Assembly: GCA_030710605.1 (NCBI GenBank)
Contig: CP092880.1
Location: 9,848,072 to 9,912,071 of the forward strand
Direction: 5' to 3'
Origin: Cordylochernes scorpioides
Taxonomy: Eukaryota > Arthropoda > Arachnida > Pseudoscorpiones > Chernetidae
Length of the DNA: 64,000 nt
Positions within the stretch are counted from its first letter, which is position 1. Every line of letters begins with the position of its first letter. The position numbers and the translations under genes are program-made. The notes beneath the pieces were generated by a model. That model was given only the letters and a program-made list of their open reading frames with translations, made no database searches and had not been told where the DNA came from. This document shows, one piece after another, positions 10,074 through 20,488 of the stretch.

Positions 10074-11110
10074 AAGCATCGATAAAGTATAGGGAGCTAG
10101 AAAAACGCAGAATAGTAATGTCGAGCATGAGGGACAACTCTTTTGACACTAGGTATATCAGATCAGCAGACATGGTCATGTTTTGCTAGGTCATTCCTAA
10201 ACAACACTTGAAATTTTCTGGAGTGGGAGACTGCATACCCTTCCTTTGTGACTTTCTTTCTCTCTCTCTCAAAAAAAATCTTTGCGTGCTGATTTTTTGA
10301 CATTTTACTGAGACAAATAATCTTTTTCCTTCACAAACTCTCATTCAACCTTAAATTTAATATATATTTGTCCTTCAAATCTAAATATTCAGATGAGTCT
10401 AGACAGCCCTTATTCAGTTTTCTACAAATTCATCAATGGTAAAAGGAGTTTATAAATTCATCACTAAATATTTAATGCATTTTTAATTTTGCAGCAATTT
10501 GGTGAAGATAACAGAAATGGTAGGAAAAAAAAAAAAAAAAAACCCGCAAGGATATATCTTTTAAAAACATAAAAAATAACGATAAGCTTTTAAATTTTCT
10601 AAACATATTCAAGTTTTTATCATATTAACAGTATATTTTGTCACAAAATCATTATATGACTTATTTTCTCAGTTATTGTTTTGTCAAAAGGTTATAGAGA
10701 TTCATGGTTTATCATAAAAATATCTAGAATAATTTATATAGTTAATATCAGCCTACATATTTTGAAAGAATCAAAAGAGATTTTTACTATATTATTTAAA
10801 TTAGAAGTTCTTTTTCTATCTAAAAAAATAATGAGTTCTTAATTAAAATTCTTTAAACAAATTTCAAGCAACCATTTTAAGATTCTTCCCTAAGGATATT
10901 AAAAAAATATTTTTAAAAAATATTATTTAATTATCTCCAAAATAATAAATTAACCTTTAGAGTTCAACTGCTTTTTAAGAAATTTTATCATTACCTAATT
11001 TTAAATCTCATAGCAATGGTGCCAAAGAAATAATAACAACAAAAACTGAATATCCAAGCTCTACTTATACGCTAGTGTTAGAGGCATCATCATACGGACG
11101 ACTTGCCGTT
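10074..11110. other. AT-rich 5' flank of the ceramide synthase exon
   Basis: Very AT-rich with homopolymer runs (for example a long A-run near 10525-10542). Any promoter or 5' UTR of the downstream exon should lie here, but I see no clear TATA box or initiator and no coding sequence. Confidence 0.4.
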
Positions 11111-11295
11111 ATGGAGGACGGTTATCTAAATCGTTTGTGTTCTTGGTTTTGGAGTGAAGATATTTGGCTGCCACCAAATACCACATGGGCGGACTATGCA
11201 AAGACAGATGTTATAAAATATGCACAGTTTAATGACCTCTATTACGCATTGCTCGTTGCATTAGTTTTGTTGGTGGTTCGTTTCGTCTTAGAACG
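11111..11295 (+). CDS. Ceramide synthase, first coding exon
   Basis: ATG at 11111 opens 61 codons plus two bases, ending at a consensus donor (gtaagt from 11296) within an arginine codon. The peptide has the N-terminal ceramide synthase pattern: aromatic cluster CSWFWSED, then IWLPPNTTWADY, an acidic or polar linker, then a hydrophobic first membrane segment (YYALLVALVLLVVRFVLE) closed by arginine. Ceramide synthases are ER membrane proteins that N-acylate sphingoid bases; the catalytic Lag1/TLC region is encoded by later exons. I find none of those exons elsewhere in the window, so the gene is partial here. The long intron may be real, or downstream exons may be misplaced by the scaffold orientation discussed in the findings. 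The CERS paralogue is not resolved. Confidence 0.85.
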
Positions 11296-11497
11296 GTAAG
11301 TTATTTTAAAATATTTAACACTTATCTTTTTCTGACGTTTATTACATTATAAATATACTTGAGTTACACCCAGTTAAACCCATTTGTATCAGTTGCTAAA
11401 TATAAAGAAATACAAAATCAACCAGTTGTGTTTTTAAAGCTATACACCGCATTTTTATCAAAGCGGCATGTGAAAACAAAATTTAACCTTTTTAACC

Positions 11498-11533
<36 letters not shown>

Positions 11534-11984
11534 CCTCGGAATATATACAATTTAATAAAATGTCAAGACTAATTGAACACTTGAGATGTTAAAAATATTA
11601 AAATCAAACGAAATATTTAAAAATTAACAGGTTTCAAGTGTTGGTGAATTATTGTGTAAAAATTAAAACATTTGTTAAACATAAAAAATTGAATAGTTTA
11701 CTTCTTTTTACCAATTTTATTGACTCAAATGTTTGTATATCTTTTGCACATTACAAAAATATTGTTAAAATATGTTTTTATATTATTATAATTTATATAG
11801 AGAATAATAATGAGAAAAAATATGAATTTACTATATTTAAAAGAATATAATAAATGATAGAATTGAACTAAAGTATGTATTTTTGAAGAGTATAGCTGTA
11901 TAGATAAGGGGAAAGGTTTACATCAATAACGAATTATCATTTCTTTTAAAGCTCTGAGACATCAATAAAATAAATTAAGCAATA
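11296..11984 (+). other. Start of ceramide synthase intron 1, with (TA)n microsatellite
   Basis: The donor gtaagt is followed by AT-rich sequence. A (TA)n run of about 30 bases lies at 11502-11532. No further exon is recognised. Confidence 0.6.
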
Positions 11985-12165
11985 TAAGCATCACGCTGAT
12001 GAGGGCCAATAGCCTTAAATGTGTACATTTCTTGATTAATTAAGAAAAAGTTAGCCAATTCTGGAATAATTAATAATCAACAATTGATATTATTCTGACA
12101 GATGACGTAAGCCATCAGCAACATTTAGGTACATGATCTGGAGATGTTTTCTTGTAATTTATCAA
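11985..12165 (+). repeat. Dispersed repeat with GTAA-loop hairpin, copy 1
   Basis: Shares the phrases 'gctgatgagggccaa', 'ctggaataa', 'ttctgacagatg', 'gtaagccatcagcaac' and 'ggagatg' with 29735-29925, 35570-35705 and 48870-49045. The hairpin at 12101-12116 has stem GATGAC/GCCATC (one mismatch) around GTAA. Class unknown; no tRNA-like promoter seen. Confidence 0.7.
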
Positions 12166-12252
12166 TCTCATCCCAGTACAATTTCACTTTCTTTTTTCAT
12201 AAACATTATTGTAAAGTTGCATCTATAAATTATTTATTTATTAATTTTTTTT

Positions 12253-12548
12253 GCTTATTCCTAGTATACTTGATACAGGCCATGATAATCATGATGGGTA
12301 GAAGTAGGCGACTGCTTTTACTGTAAGTGCACCAAATGTCTACCCACGTGAAAAGCAGTCTGACTTTGCACTTACAAATGTGTCAGAGCTCCGTTTAGTT
12401 ACTTGTACTCGCTGGTGGGGTTGGACTTTTGCAAAATCGGGGGCATTGGAGCATTTTTTATTTTTAAATCAAAGTGCCCAATGTGGGAATCGAACCCGGG
12501 TCGTAGCAATCGAAAACCAACGGTTTAGACCATCCTTCCACCGACCCC
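12253..12548 (-). mobile_element. tRNA-derived SINE, family 1, full length
   Basis: On the minus strand: head ggtcggtggaaggatgg with an A-box-like region, B box at about 12491-12501, body with 'gcaagt'/'aagtgcaaagtc', and tail before the T-run at 12245-12252. It abuts the LINE 3' end at 12556. Confidence 0.88.
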
Positions 12549-12555
12549 CTATGTC

Positions 12556-13135
12556 TTCTTTCTAATCTCCACTCAATCATATCAAGGTACCAAGCTTGTC
12601 GAGCTTAAGATGGTGTCTGCTGGGGATGAGTAGAGCTCATCAAAGGATAAGGCAATACAGTCAACAATGTGGTTTGGGGTTTCAGGTTGAGAATTGCACT
12701 TAGTACATAGTGGGAAAACCTTGCAACCATTCTGGAAAGTCATCGTTTGCAGATAACCAGACTTAAGTCTGGAAATCAAAGAATGTTGTTCTCTTGGGAG
12801 ACAGCTTGACAGCTGGCTGGGTTCAGCTGGCCCGGCTGATAGTACCCTGTAAGGGCTCCTAATCCAGGAATACAGGATCAGCAGCGTTTGTACTCCATGT
12901 TAGGAGCGGCTGTACATGGTGTCTATTCCTCATGTCATAGGCGGCATTTCATATTGGAGCTAAGTCGGCCTGCCACCGAGTAGTACTCCCAGTCTCAATG
13001 ACAAAAGCAGACACATTCTACTTCACCCAATCATGATGGTTGTCAAGCTCTACTCACCCCTAACAGACTCAATAAAAAATCTCAAGCTCTACAGGTTTGA
13101 TACCCTAATATGATTGAGTGGAGATAAGAAAGAAG
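12556..13135 (-). mobile_element. LINE 3' end in inverted-repeat arrangement
   Basis: Both ends carry the same retrotransposon tail in opposite orientation ('tctccactcaatcat' at 12564-12580 and its complement at 13105-13120), so two 3' ends face outward. Between them are an ORF2 remnant and 3' UTR-like sequence shared with 21059-21318, 27706-28058 and 34686-35013. Confidence 0.7.
12582..12779 (-). pseudogene. LINE ORF2 C-terminal zinc-finger remnant
   Basis: About 65 open codons begin ISRLKSGYLQTMTFQNGCKV and then FPLCTKCNSQPETPNHIVDC. The pattern, a basic RLRSGH-type helix followed by CX2C...HI..C, is the end of LINE ORF2 downstream of RNase H. The fragment at 24200-24402 is a diverged relative (ARLRSGHIKTLKFQNGQK, then CLKCN). 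Confidence 0.75.
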
Positions 13136-13477
13136 AAGACCCATCCTGACATTTGTTAGATTAACAGATTTGGTAGGTATGAAGTTGTCTTGTAGTGACA
13201 TCATTCTGACAAATCAGAGTTTTATATCACCGGGGGGTGAGGACAAATATGACATAGCAGCTTCTCTTCTCCCACATAATATTGCCACATAGAAAATTAG
13301 GAAAGACAAACTTCAGGATGACATGGCAATTTATGTAAGGCATCAGCACAAATTAAAATTTATAAAATGTAAGAGAAGCAATAAGGGAAATAGCAGAATA
13401 GAAGCATTACAGAATTCTGTTTATAGAATAATAAATATTTTGCTACAATATCTCACCCTTAACGTTTATTCTATCTA

Positions 13478-13740
13478 TTTTGAAAATAGAGCAATCCATA
13501 AATAAATCTTTAAATAAAAAGGCATATTATATTGGATCAAAATATCATTTATTTTACCAATATTTCAGTTGACTGAATACTAACCTTTATCAAGGTATTA
13601 TAACATTTTTAAAGTGTGTCAACCTTTAAACACACTTTAAAATGTTATAATACCTTGATAAAGGTTGGTGTTCAGCCAACTGAAATATTGGTAAAATAAA
13701 TGATATTTTGATCCAATATATGCCTTTTTATTTAAATATA
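13478..13740. mobile_element. Hairpin (fold-back) element, family B
   Basis: Two arms of roughly 100 bp (about 13519-13612 and 13640-13735) are inverted copies. Each arm reads, outward to inward, ggcatat..ttggatc, accaatatttcag, then cctttatcaagg. The right arm holds 'ccttgataaaggttgg...ccaactgaaatattgg' (13653-13690). Related copies are at 57143-57364 (complete) and 14665-14770 (half). No transposase frame is present, so it is non-autonomous. Confidence 0.85.
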
Positions 13741-14016
13741 TACCTATAGGTTTCCAAAATAGATCCATAGATCCCAAAGCAAGAATCACACTAGTTGTGT
13801 TCTTTGTACACTTTTAGATTTGTGCACTATGATGTTGGTTCGTTTAGATTAAAATGGTCTCAAGCAAAGGGGACAATATATATATTTAAAGAGGATCAAC
13901 TTTGTATACAAAAGCAAAACAAATCAAATCAAAGAACAAACTGTTTTTCTTTTTCTCGCGCGGGCGTGCCTTGCCTCTCCCAGACATAGTAAGCTCTTTT
14001 AAATATATGCCCAACT

Positions 14017-14640
14017 ACAACACAATCATAACAACCAGAAATTACCCCTACAACACAACTATAACAACCAGAAATTACCCCTACAACACAACTATAACAA
14101 CCAGAAATTACCCCTACAACACAATCATAACAACCAGAAATTACCCCTACAACACAACTATAACAACCAGAAATTACCCCTACAACACAATCATAACAAC
14201 CAGAAATTACCCCTACAACACAACTATAACAACCAGAAATTACCCCTACAACACAATCATAACAACCAGAAATTACCCCTACAACACAACTATAACAACC
14301 AGAAATTACCCCTACAACACAATCATAACAACCAGAAATTACCCCTACAACACAACTATAACAACCAGAAATTACCCCTACAACACAATCATAACAACCA
14401 GAAATTACCCCTACAACACAACTATAACAACCAGAAATTACCCCTACAACACAATCATAACAACCAGAAATTACCCCTACAACACAACTATAACAACCAG
14501 AAATTACCCCTACAACACAATCATAACAACCAGAAATTACCCCTACAACACAACTATAACAACCAGAAATTACCCCTACAACACAATCATAACAACCAGA
14601 AATTACCCCTACAACACAACTATAACAACCAGAAATTACT
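14017..14640 (+). repeat. 33-bp minisatellite, 19 units, with a 66-bp higher-order period
   Basis: The unit is 33 bp: acaacacaatcataacaacc followed by agaaattacccct. Two variants (…caatcata… and …caactata…) alternate nearly perfectly after the first three units, so the effective repeat is a 66-bp dimer. Since 33 is divisible by three and the unit has no stop in some frames, both strands appear open (an 11-residue repeat on each); this is a repeat artefact. Half of hairpin family B lies immediately downstream. Confidence 0.97.
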
Positions 14641-14664
14641 TCTATGTGGAGCTGAGTTTGTGTA

Positions 14665-14770
14665 TACAAAGATGTAATACCTCGATAAAGGTTGGCGTTC
14701 AGCCAGCCAAAATATTGGCAAAATAAATCTTTTATTAAATCCAATATATGCTTTTTATTATCTAATATAT
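14665..14770 (+). mobile_element. Hairpin family B, single arm
   Basis: Reads taatacctcgataaaggttgg, cgttcagccagcc, aaaatattgg, then ccaatatatgc, matching the right arm of 13478-13740 and of 57143-57364. The left arm is missing; the minisatellite occupies that side. Confidence 0.8.
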
Positions 14771-14959
14771 ATAAATATATACAAGTTGTCATTGGTGGCG
14801 CCCACCGTGGGAAAGACTCCGCCACCGATGGACTACAAGAGTTCTTTCCCACAGAGTGGGCAGGTCTAGGTGTTGGCTGGCGTTGTCCAACTCAGACCAA
14901 GATGGTACTTGAAGATGGTAGCCTTCGCCACACTTGTGGTATTCTATATACAGTTACGA

Positions 14960-15161
14960 GCGTCATTCCTCATCTCTGTCACGGTTTGCTTTTTTTTGGA
15001 ATGGCGCCCTCCTATTGGTTGGCTACGATCACGCCACCTTTGCCCCCCCCCCCCCCCCCCTCTCCCATCATGCCCCCCCCACTCGCTTTTTTTTGGAATG
15101 GCGCTCTCCTATTGGTTCGCTACGATGGCACCGCCAATGTGCGAGACACTTCTGTCACCGT
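14960..15161 (+). repeat. Short duplicated segments and C-runs upstream of tRNA-like sequence
   Basis: The phrase 'ttttttttggaatggcgc', then 'tcctattggtt', occurs at about 14992 and 15088; 'ctgtcac' plus 'gtttgctttt' occurs at about 14974 and 15152. A run of about 18 C lies at 15043-15060 and a shorter one at 15072-15080; run lengths are likely to be unreliable. Confidence 0.7.
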
Positions 15162-15232
15162 TTGCTTTTGGTTCAGTGGTAGAATGCTCGCCTGCCACGC
15201 GGGCGCCCCGGGTTCGATTCCCGGCCGATGCA
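15162..15232 (+). pseudogene. tRNA-Gly(GCC) pseudogene with replaced 5' acceptor strand
   Basis: From the D arm onward the sequence is a near-canonical tRNA-Gly: D arm ggttcagtggtagaat, anticodon arm ctcgcctgccacgcggg with GCC, T arm ccgggttcgattcccgg, 3' acceptor strand ccgatgca, then a T8 Pol III terminator (15233-15240). The first seven positions should pair with cgatgc but read ttgcttt, which does not. Those bases belong to an upstream repeat ('gtttgctttt', also at 14979). It is probably non-functional as a tRNA, though the A and B boxes are intact. Confidence 0.8.
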
Positions 15233-15343
15233 TTTTTTTTACAATTTTTAAAACTCATTTATATATTATACAAGAATGACATCCACGGCGCCAATTAATA
15301 ATTGTAACAAATAGTATTTTAATAAAAGCATTTAATCGGGTAA

Positions 15344-15363
15344 ACCCCGGGCGTTGCCCGGGT
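15344..15363 (+). repeat. GC-rich hairpin
   Basis: accccgggcgttgcccgggt forms a stem of about eight pairs in an otherwise AT-rich context, followed by 'cattcggctagt'. It lies between the tRNA-Gly pseudogene and the pogo-like element and could be the terminal hairpin of an unclassified element. Confidence 0.5.
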
Positions 15364-15375
15364 CATTCGGCTAGT

Positions 15376-16674
15376 TACAGTAAAACCCCTCTATAGTGAA
15401 CCCCAATGGGACAGAGCTTTTGGTTCACTATAGCCACGGTTCACTATAGCCACGGTTTGGCCATTTTTTTTACTTTTCAAAATTTTTAGACCGTATAATT
15501 AAAGGACAGACATACACACTGGAAGAGGCTTCCTCTTAATAGTGGTCACTTTGTTTTAATTCCCTTAATTGACCAATTTCCTTACATTAATACTGAATAA
15601 TAATAGAAATCATTAGATGATAGGTTCTTCTTATCATTAACATACATGTACCTCTATGTCTAATTTAAAAATCAAGACAATTCCTAGGCAAAGTTTTATT
15701 AAATATATATTCAAAGATATAAAATGATTTTAAAACATCATTATCACATTATATAATACATTGTTTACTTGTAAAAATGGCTCTAACACCTTGTTGCTTC
15801 AAAGCATTCTTCAAGCATTGCACCATTCAAATAAAGTTGGAGTTTTTCTTCCATTTCATTTTCTCACATATTCATCTAAGTCTAGATTTAGTTTTTTTTT
15901 AAACCTGTCATGCAAAACATTGCTGACTTTAAAATCACCATAGTTAATGGCATAAAAATAGTTTTTGTTTGATCATGGGACCATTTATTTAATTTTTTTT
16001 AGCCCTAAAACGTACGATCGCGATCGCGGCAAAAGTTGAGGTTGATTCCTCTTTGTAACAATTTTTAATAGCTTTATATATTATATTTTATAATAGAAAA
16101 GTTATATTCTCTTATTTTAATATGTTCTTAACATTTTGCCTGTGTTGTTTCACTTTGAAAAGTTCTGAAAATGGCCTTTTTTTTTTTTTTTTTAAGAAAT
16201 AACGCTTTTGTTTTTTAAATTCCTTTATTTTCTTCATTTTGGAAGCCATTTGTATTTTTATATTTCAGATTTAATGGATGAAAATATATTATATTTAATA
16301 AAAAGTATAATGTGTTAAAATTTATACAACATACAGCAAAAATAAAGTGCAAAATTCAAAACAAACAATGCCGCTAAATTTATTGTTTTGAAATCGCGAT
16401 CCGCGAGCATGTTTCACATGCTCAAAATTTGGTTGTTTTAATTTTTTTTTTTTAATTACAATTCTAAGTTCGTTATAAGCATAGTATTTTAAATAGATTT
16501 TATTATTTTGGGACCGAAAATAGGTTCGTTATAGGGGTAGTTCGTTATTCTAAAAATCGCAAAGTTCGTTATAACGATGGTATTTACAATGGAATGGAAT
16601 TGGGAATCGGCGTGGGTTCGTTATAAGGGAAGGTTCGTTATATCCAGGGTTCGTATTAGCGGGGTTTTACTGTA
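15376..16674 (+). mobile_element. Long non-autonomous pogo-like DNA transposon, about 1.3 kb
   Basis: Ends are TA-CAGTAAAACCCC and GGGGTTTTACTG-TA, i.e. terminal inverted repeats starting CAGT inside a TA duplication, typical of pogo-type Tc1/mariner elements. Sub-terminal 'gttcactatagcc' and 'gttcgttata' motifs are repeated several times at each end. The interior is AT-rich and has no transposase frame. Confidence 0.8.
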
Positions 16675-16999
16675 TATATATAGAGAAATGACCTACATAA
16701 CTATATTAATACTATAATCTCGCACACACCCGCCCACACACACAAACAAACACTCCCTGGCTGATAATTTAAATTTCTAAATATTAATTCTTCTTTAAAT
16801 TATTCTATAATAAGGCAAAATATCCTAGCTGCCACAGCTTTAGACTTTAGAACCTGATATCCCTAGTTCCAATACGCTTTTCGCTATCTTTTTATTTTAT
16901 CTAATTATTTTTGTAATCTCTTCCTCATTTTGCAAATATTGACTGGGTTGTCAATAAATTTGTTTTAATTTTTACACCCACAGGGGTTACTTACCAGAA

Positions 17000-17112
17000 A
17001 TGAACTACAGCATAAACCACAAGGTAATAAGACCAAATAAATAATTATGGATTTGTGATAATGGATTTGGTCTTATTACCTTATGTTTATAATCTATAAT
17101 CCAAATTGTGAC
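17000..17112. mobile_element. Hairpin family A, internally deleted
   Basis: 'caaggtaataagaccaaat' (about 17019-17037) is followed about 35 bases later by its inverse 'atttggtcttattacctta' and then the family end 'ataatccaaattgtg'. The central core found in other copies is missing. Confidence 0.7.
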
Positions 17113-17695
17113 TTATCATTACAACATAACCATATAATCTAAAAATTGTATATAAATCAAAAGTGTTTTTTTGTGATAAATTTGCTGCCACTTTTTTGAT
17201 ATAAATTGGAACCTTGAGACATTTTGGGTTGTTGGGTGGGCCATGTATGTAGTAGAGATGGGGAGGTTTGAGAGCACCATGACTTCACATGCCTTTGGAT
17301 AGAAGGGAATAAGGTGGTAATAACCCATGATAATCACTCCCAGTACATGCGTGCAGGCCACACAAGCTTGTTAGATAAGGTCATCATGGTGATAAGAGAT
17401 TTGGTGATAAGCCAGCAATCTACTGGCCTGCACTTGTGGCAAATGGCAGCATGTTTCTTCCCAAGTTACTTTTTGTTCCTTGAAACCTGTGGAGGCACCC
17501 TTCAAATACCATTAGACTGACAATTTAAAACTCAACCAGCCACATTTCTGAAAATGCATCTGATATAAATAGGTAAAACAGAAAAAAAAAAAAAAGAAAT
17601 CAAATAAAAATTTTGATTAAGATATGTTAAGGGTAGTGTAGAGACACAATATTCATTGGAAATATCATTTATCTACCATTTTTCCAAGTCAGATT

Positions 17696-17864
17696 AGTTG
17701 TACAACCTCCCTGTAAAGGACACGTAATTGCAGAGCCAAAGGGAGAGGTGTCCTCTTACCAGAGAGTTGCTAAATAGTAAAAATGGTAATTTTGAAAATG
17801 AAAACTGTCCTTTATAGAGAGGTGTCCTCTAGCACGAGTGTCCTTTCATGGAGGTTCTACTGTA
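17696..17864 (-). mobile_element. pogo-like MITE (family 'ggacacctctc')
   Basis: Ends in 'ggaggttctactgta', with a decayed left end 'gtacaacctccctg'. Interior phrases 'gagaggtgtcctctta', 'gagttgctaaatagtaaaaa' and 'gaaaactgtccttt' are shared with 23851-23985, 30248-30572, 36495-36661 and 38285-38451. Confidence 0.8.
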
Positions 17865-18359
17865 TATACTTGAAAAAAAAAAAAGTGGGTCAAATAAGCC
17901 TAGGGTCTGCCAACAATGGGCAAAGTCCCTCAAACAAACAGAGACAGCTAATCAAGGTTAGTATACTGGTATTTTAGCATATATGACATGGGATTCTAGC
18001 AGTTGTTGATAGATGGGGCTTTTTTTCAGTGAAATAGTTTACCTCTCTTTCTCTTGAGGTAACCAGCCGGATTCCTGGAGCCACCACGTACTAAAGTCAC
18101 AGCTAACTATCCGGGTTGTCTAATGGTGGAGTTTATCAGATGTACTGTACTTGGTTCTGTACAGGGGTGAATATACCTAGGAGGATGGATGTTTGGAACC
18201 TATGAAGGTGGTAGGTGTCTGTGGTCAACAGTTTGGTCTTCCTCGTGGCAGTGTGGGTAGGTAGGGTCAATAGTCTTTAGATATTTTTGCAGAATTGGCT
18301 TTGACAAAGCCGTGACCTGTGAGGATTGTACCCTCTGTGTGCCACAAAATTTTATTTAC

Positions 18360-18615
18360 CTATCCCAAGTGTTTCCATGGTACGTACCAGTCATCATGGT
18401 GGGTAGGTAGTAACTGCCTTTTACTTACTATACATGTACCACTTGCCTACATAGGTAAAAATCAGTTTGACATTTGCACTTACAATGTGCTGGAACAGTT
18501 ACATTTACTTACTTGCACTCACTGGTGGGGTTGGACCTGTGCAAGAATCAAGAGCCATTTTAAAGCAGAAAAATGTGCTCAAATGTCGGGTTGGATTCTT
18601 AGTTGTGGTTGTTGA
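18360..18615 (-). mobile_element. tRNA-derived SINE, family 1, old diverged copy
   Basis: Recognisable from 'tatcccaagtg', 'catcatggtgggtag', 'cactcactggtggggttgga' and 'cgggttggattc' (decayed B box), all in family order. Substitutions are frequent, so the insertion is old. Confidence 0.75.
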
Positions 18616-18739
18616 CGCTGATACATTATCTAGCACATACATCTAGCTGATAATCAATATCTAGCACACACACATCCTGGTTTTTATTACCTAATAATTA
18701 TTATAATTTATATTACTAAGGGATATTGAGCAATCTCAC

Positions 18740-18871
18740 TCTGATGGTTTCCCATACTGATGCCCATAATTTCCCCCCACGTCTTCCTTGTGAAATCCCC
18801 TCCAATAGTTTCCTCTCCCATCACTATGCACATAAACATCCTCATTTGGTGTAACAATATGGGCACTGACT
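18740..18871 (-). CDS. Candidate internal exon, 132 nt, symmetric phase, unknown protein
   Basis: On the minus strand a strong pyrimidine tract (tacttttggtcttgcttacc, ctttctgtcttttgtcag) ends at 18872, followed by 43 open codons plus split codons at both ends, then a donor-like gtgaga at 18739-18734. Exon length is a multiple of three and both boundaries fall after the second codon base. The peptide starts VSAHIVTPNEDVYVHSDGRG and ends in a Gly/Tyr-rich part (GGNYGHQYGKPS). I do not recognise it. The same frame read through the pyrimidine tract mimics a signal peptide but has no ATG and starts right after a stop, so that reading is rejected. Support is limited to splice-like signals and composition. 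Confidence 0.3.
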
Positions 18872-18973
18872 CTGACAAAAGACAGAAAGGTAAGCAAGAC
18901 CAAAAGTAAAAAAGTCAATCACCACATAGGAGAAGGCTACATACAGGATTTCTCTAACCTAGTAACCAAACCA

Positions 18974-19095
18974 AAGTGTCCTTTCGAGAGTGGTATCCTC
19001 TTACCATAGAACAGCTAAATGATAAAAATGATAATTTTGGCGATGGAAATTCTGTAGAGAGATGTCTGCTAGCAGAAGCAATCGTATATAAAGGT
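18974..19095 (-). mobile_element. Decayed pogo-like MITE fragment
   Basis: Contains 'aaagtgtcctttcgagag', 'gtatcctcttacca', 'agctaaatgataaaaatg' and a right end 'aaaggttctacta', matching the 'ggacacctctc' family at lower identity. Confidence 0.6.
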
Positions 19096-20400
19096 TCTAC
19101 TACATTCCAGTAGCAGTCTCCTGCACCTCCAATGTGCCACCTCTAATTAATCCTCTTGCTACTGGGCATGTGTTGTTAGCCAGTGCTGCTACCAAAGGAG
19201 TAGACTCGTCTCAAATGCTGAGATTTTTTAAAATAAAAGTTTACACAACAGCCATTTTCAACTAGGTAACAGCATTTACTATCCTAAAAAAATGTTGCCT
19301 AAAAACAGCAAAAATGCATTGAAATGTTGAGAGAAGCCAGGTGGTTTCTCATGGGAATGAGAGATTTACCTAATTCCAGACTTTTCTATTAGAGAATCAA
19401 ACACCAATCTTTCCTTGGTCTCCCTTCATTCTTCAAGGTGTTATATATATTCCTTCACACACACGAGAGAACAAGCCTATGATAGCTTAGACTCTTGCAC
19501 TGGCATGTGAGTAGTACCTGAGTGAAAGGCAGGCACAGAGTCACACAAGCAAGGGCCTCCCTCTCCCAATATCTGTGGCCAAACACACTGGATTGGATAC
19601 TTCCTGCAAAGCATATGTCAGACAGAGCTCTTAGATATTGCCATTGAGAAATGAGGACCACAAAATGGATTAATATATTGGCTCAGAATGCTTCACCTAT
19701 CTCTAGACTTACAGGTTGCATCATCTCTCTAGATTTAACTTACAGTCAAACCTTGTTATAACAAGACCACTATTTTTCTATCATTGTTGTCATTACTATT
19801 ATGACCAACCCTCAGGACAACAACCAACCTTCCAATATGGTTTATAATATATCAATCTCTCTATAACTCTATGACTTATGTGATCTGCAAACTTACACAT
19901 TTCCTTTTGATTTCTTCATTTACAAGCTAATATTATCCATTCAATCTTTTCCAAACTTCTTCCTTGATTGTCCACAATTTGATCTTCATCAAGCACACCG
20001 GATATAAGAATCAATTTTCCACTTCAGTCCAAGCTTTCCATCCTACTAACTGCTAATTCCATGGGGTTAACAAGGTGACCCTCTCTGAGAATTGATATTA
20101 GAGCCTTTACCAGCCAGTTTTGACACTCCAATTGTTTCCACTGTTAAGTAACTTTGTTTTAAAGGCCTACCTGCGTTGTTCAAATTTTGGAAGACGGCTG
20201 AAGAGAAAAGGAAGCTATATACATAATCTAATTGATGTAAATAATTATATGTAAATAATCTTTGTCAGGACTAGAATGACGAATCATGTATGGGACTTTG
20301 ATTCCAGTAAAAAGCTTGTTGCTGCTGTTGTATATAGTCACAGTGTAGAAAATACTACACTATACCTACTACATATAGGTTTCTCTCTGTATTCTTAGTT
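19096..20400. other. Sequence without recognised genes
   Basis: 'ttacagtcaaaccttgttat' at 19740 resembles the left end of a pogo-type element, but no convincing matching right end was found ('tttactgca' near 20569 is weak). 'gcttgttgctgctgttg' near 20315 resembles a LINE tail. No coding sequence is recognised. Confidence 0.45.
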
Positions 20401-20488
20401 CTCTTCTCTTCAATTACTCTGTAAATGGGCGAATCCTTTATAGGACGAGAGGTCCACAATAAAGGCTTTTGTTGTTGTTGTTGTTCTA
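20401..20488 (+). mobile_element. LINE 3' end fragment with (TTG)n tail
   Basis: 'gggcgaatcctttatagg' then AATAAAGGCTTTTG and TTG repeats (20461-20486), the same terminal structure as 4440-4502. Confidence 0.65.

Noticed and set aside
13902..14852. Long repeat-containing ORFs on both strands (about 274 and 307 codons)
   Set aside because: They exist only because the 33-bp unit has no stop in one frame of each strand; the flanks have no gene features.
18736..18918. Apparent 60-residue secreted peptide with signal sequence
   Set aside because: The 'signal peptide' is a pyrimidine tract read in frame, there is no ATG, and a stop lies immediately upstream. Only the downstream exon-like part is kept, at low confidence.
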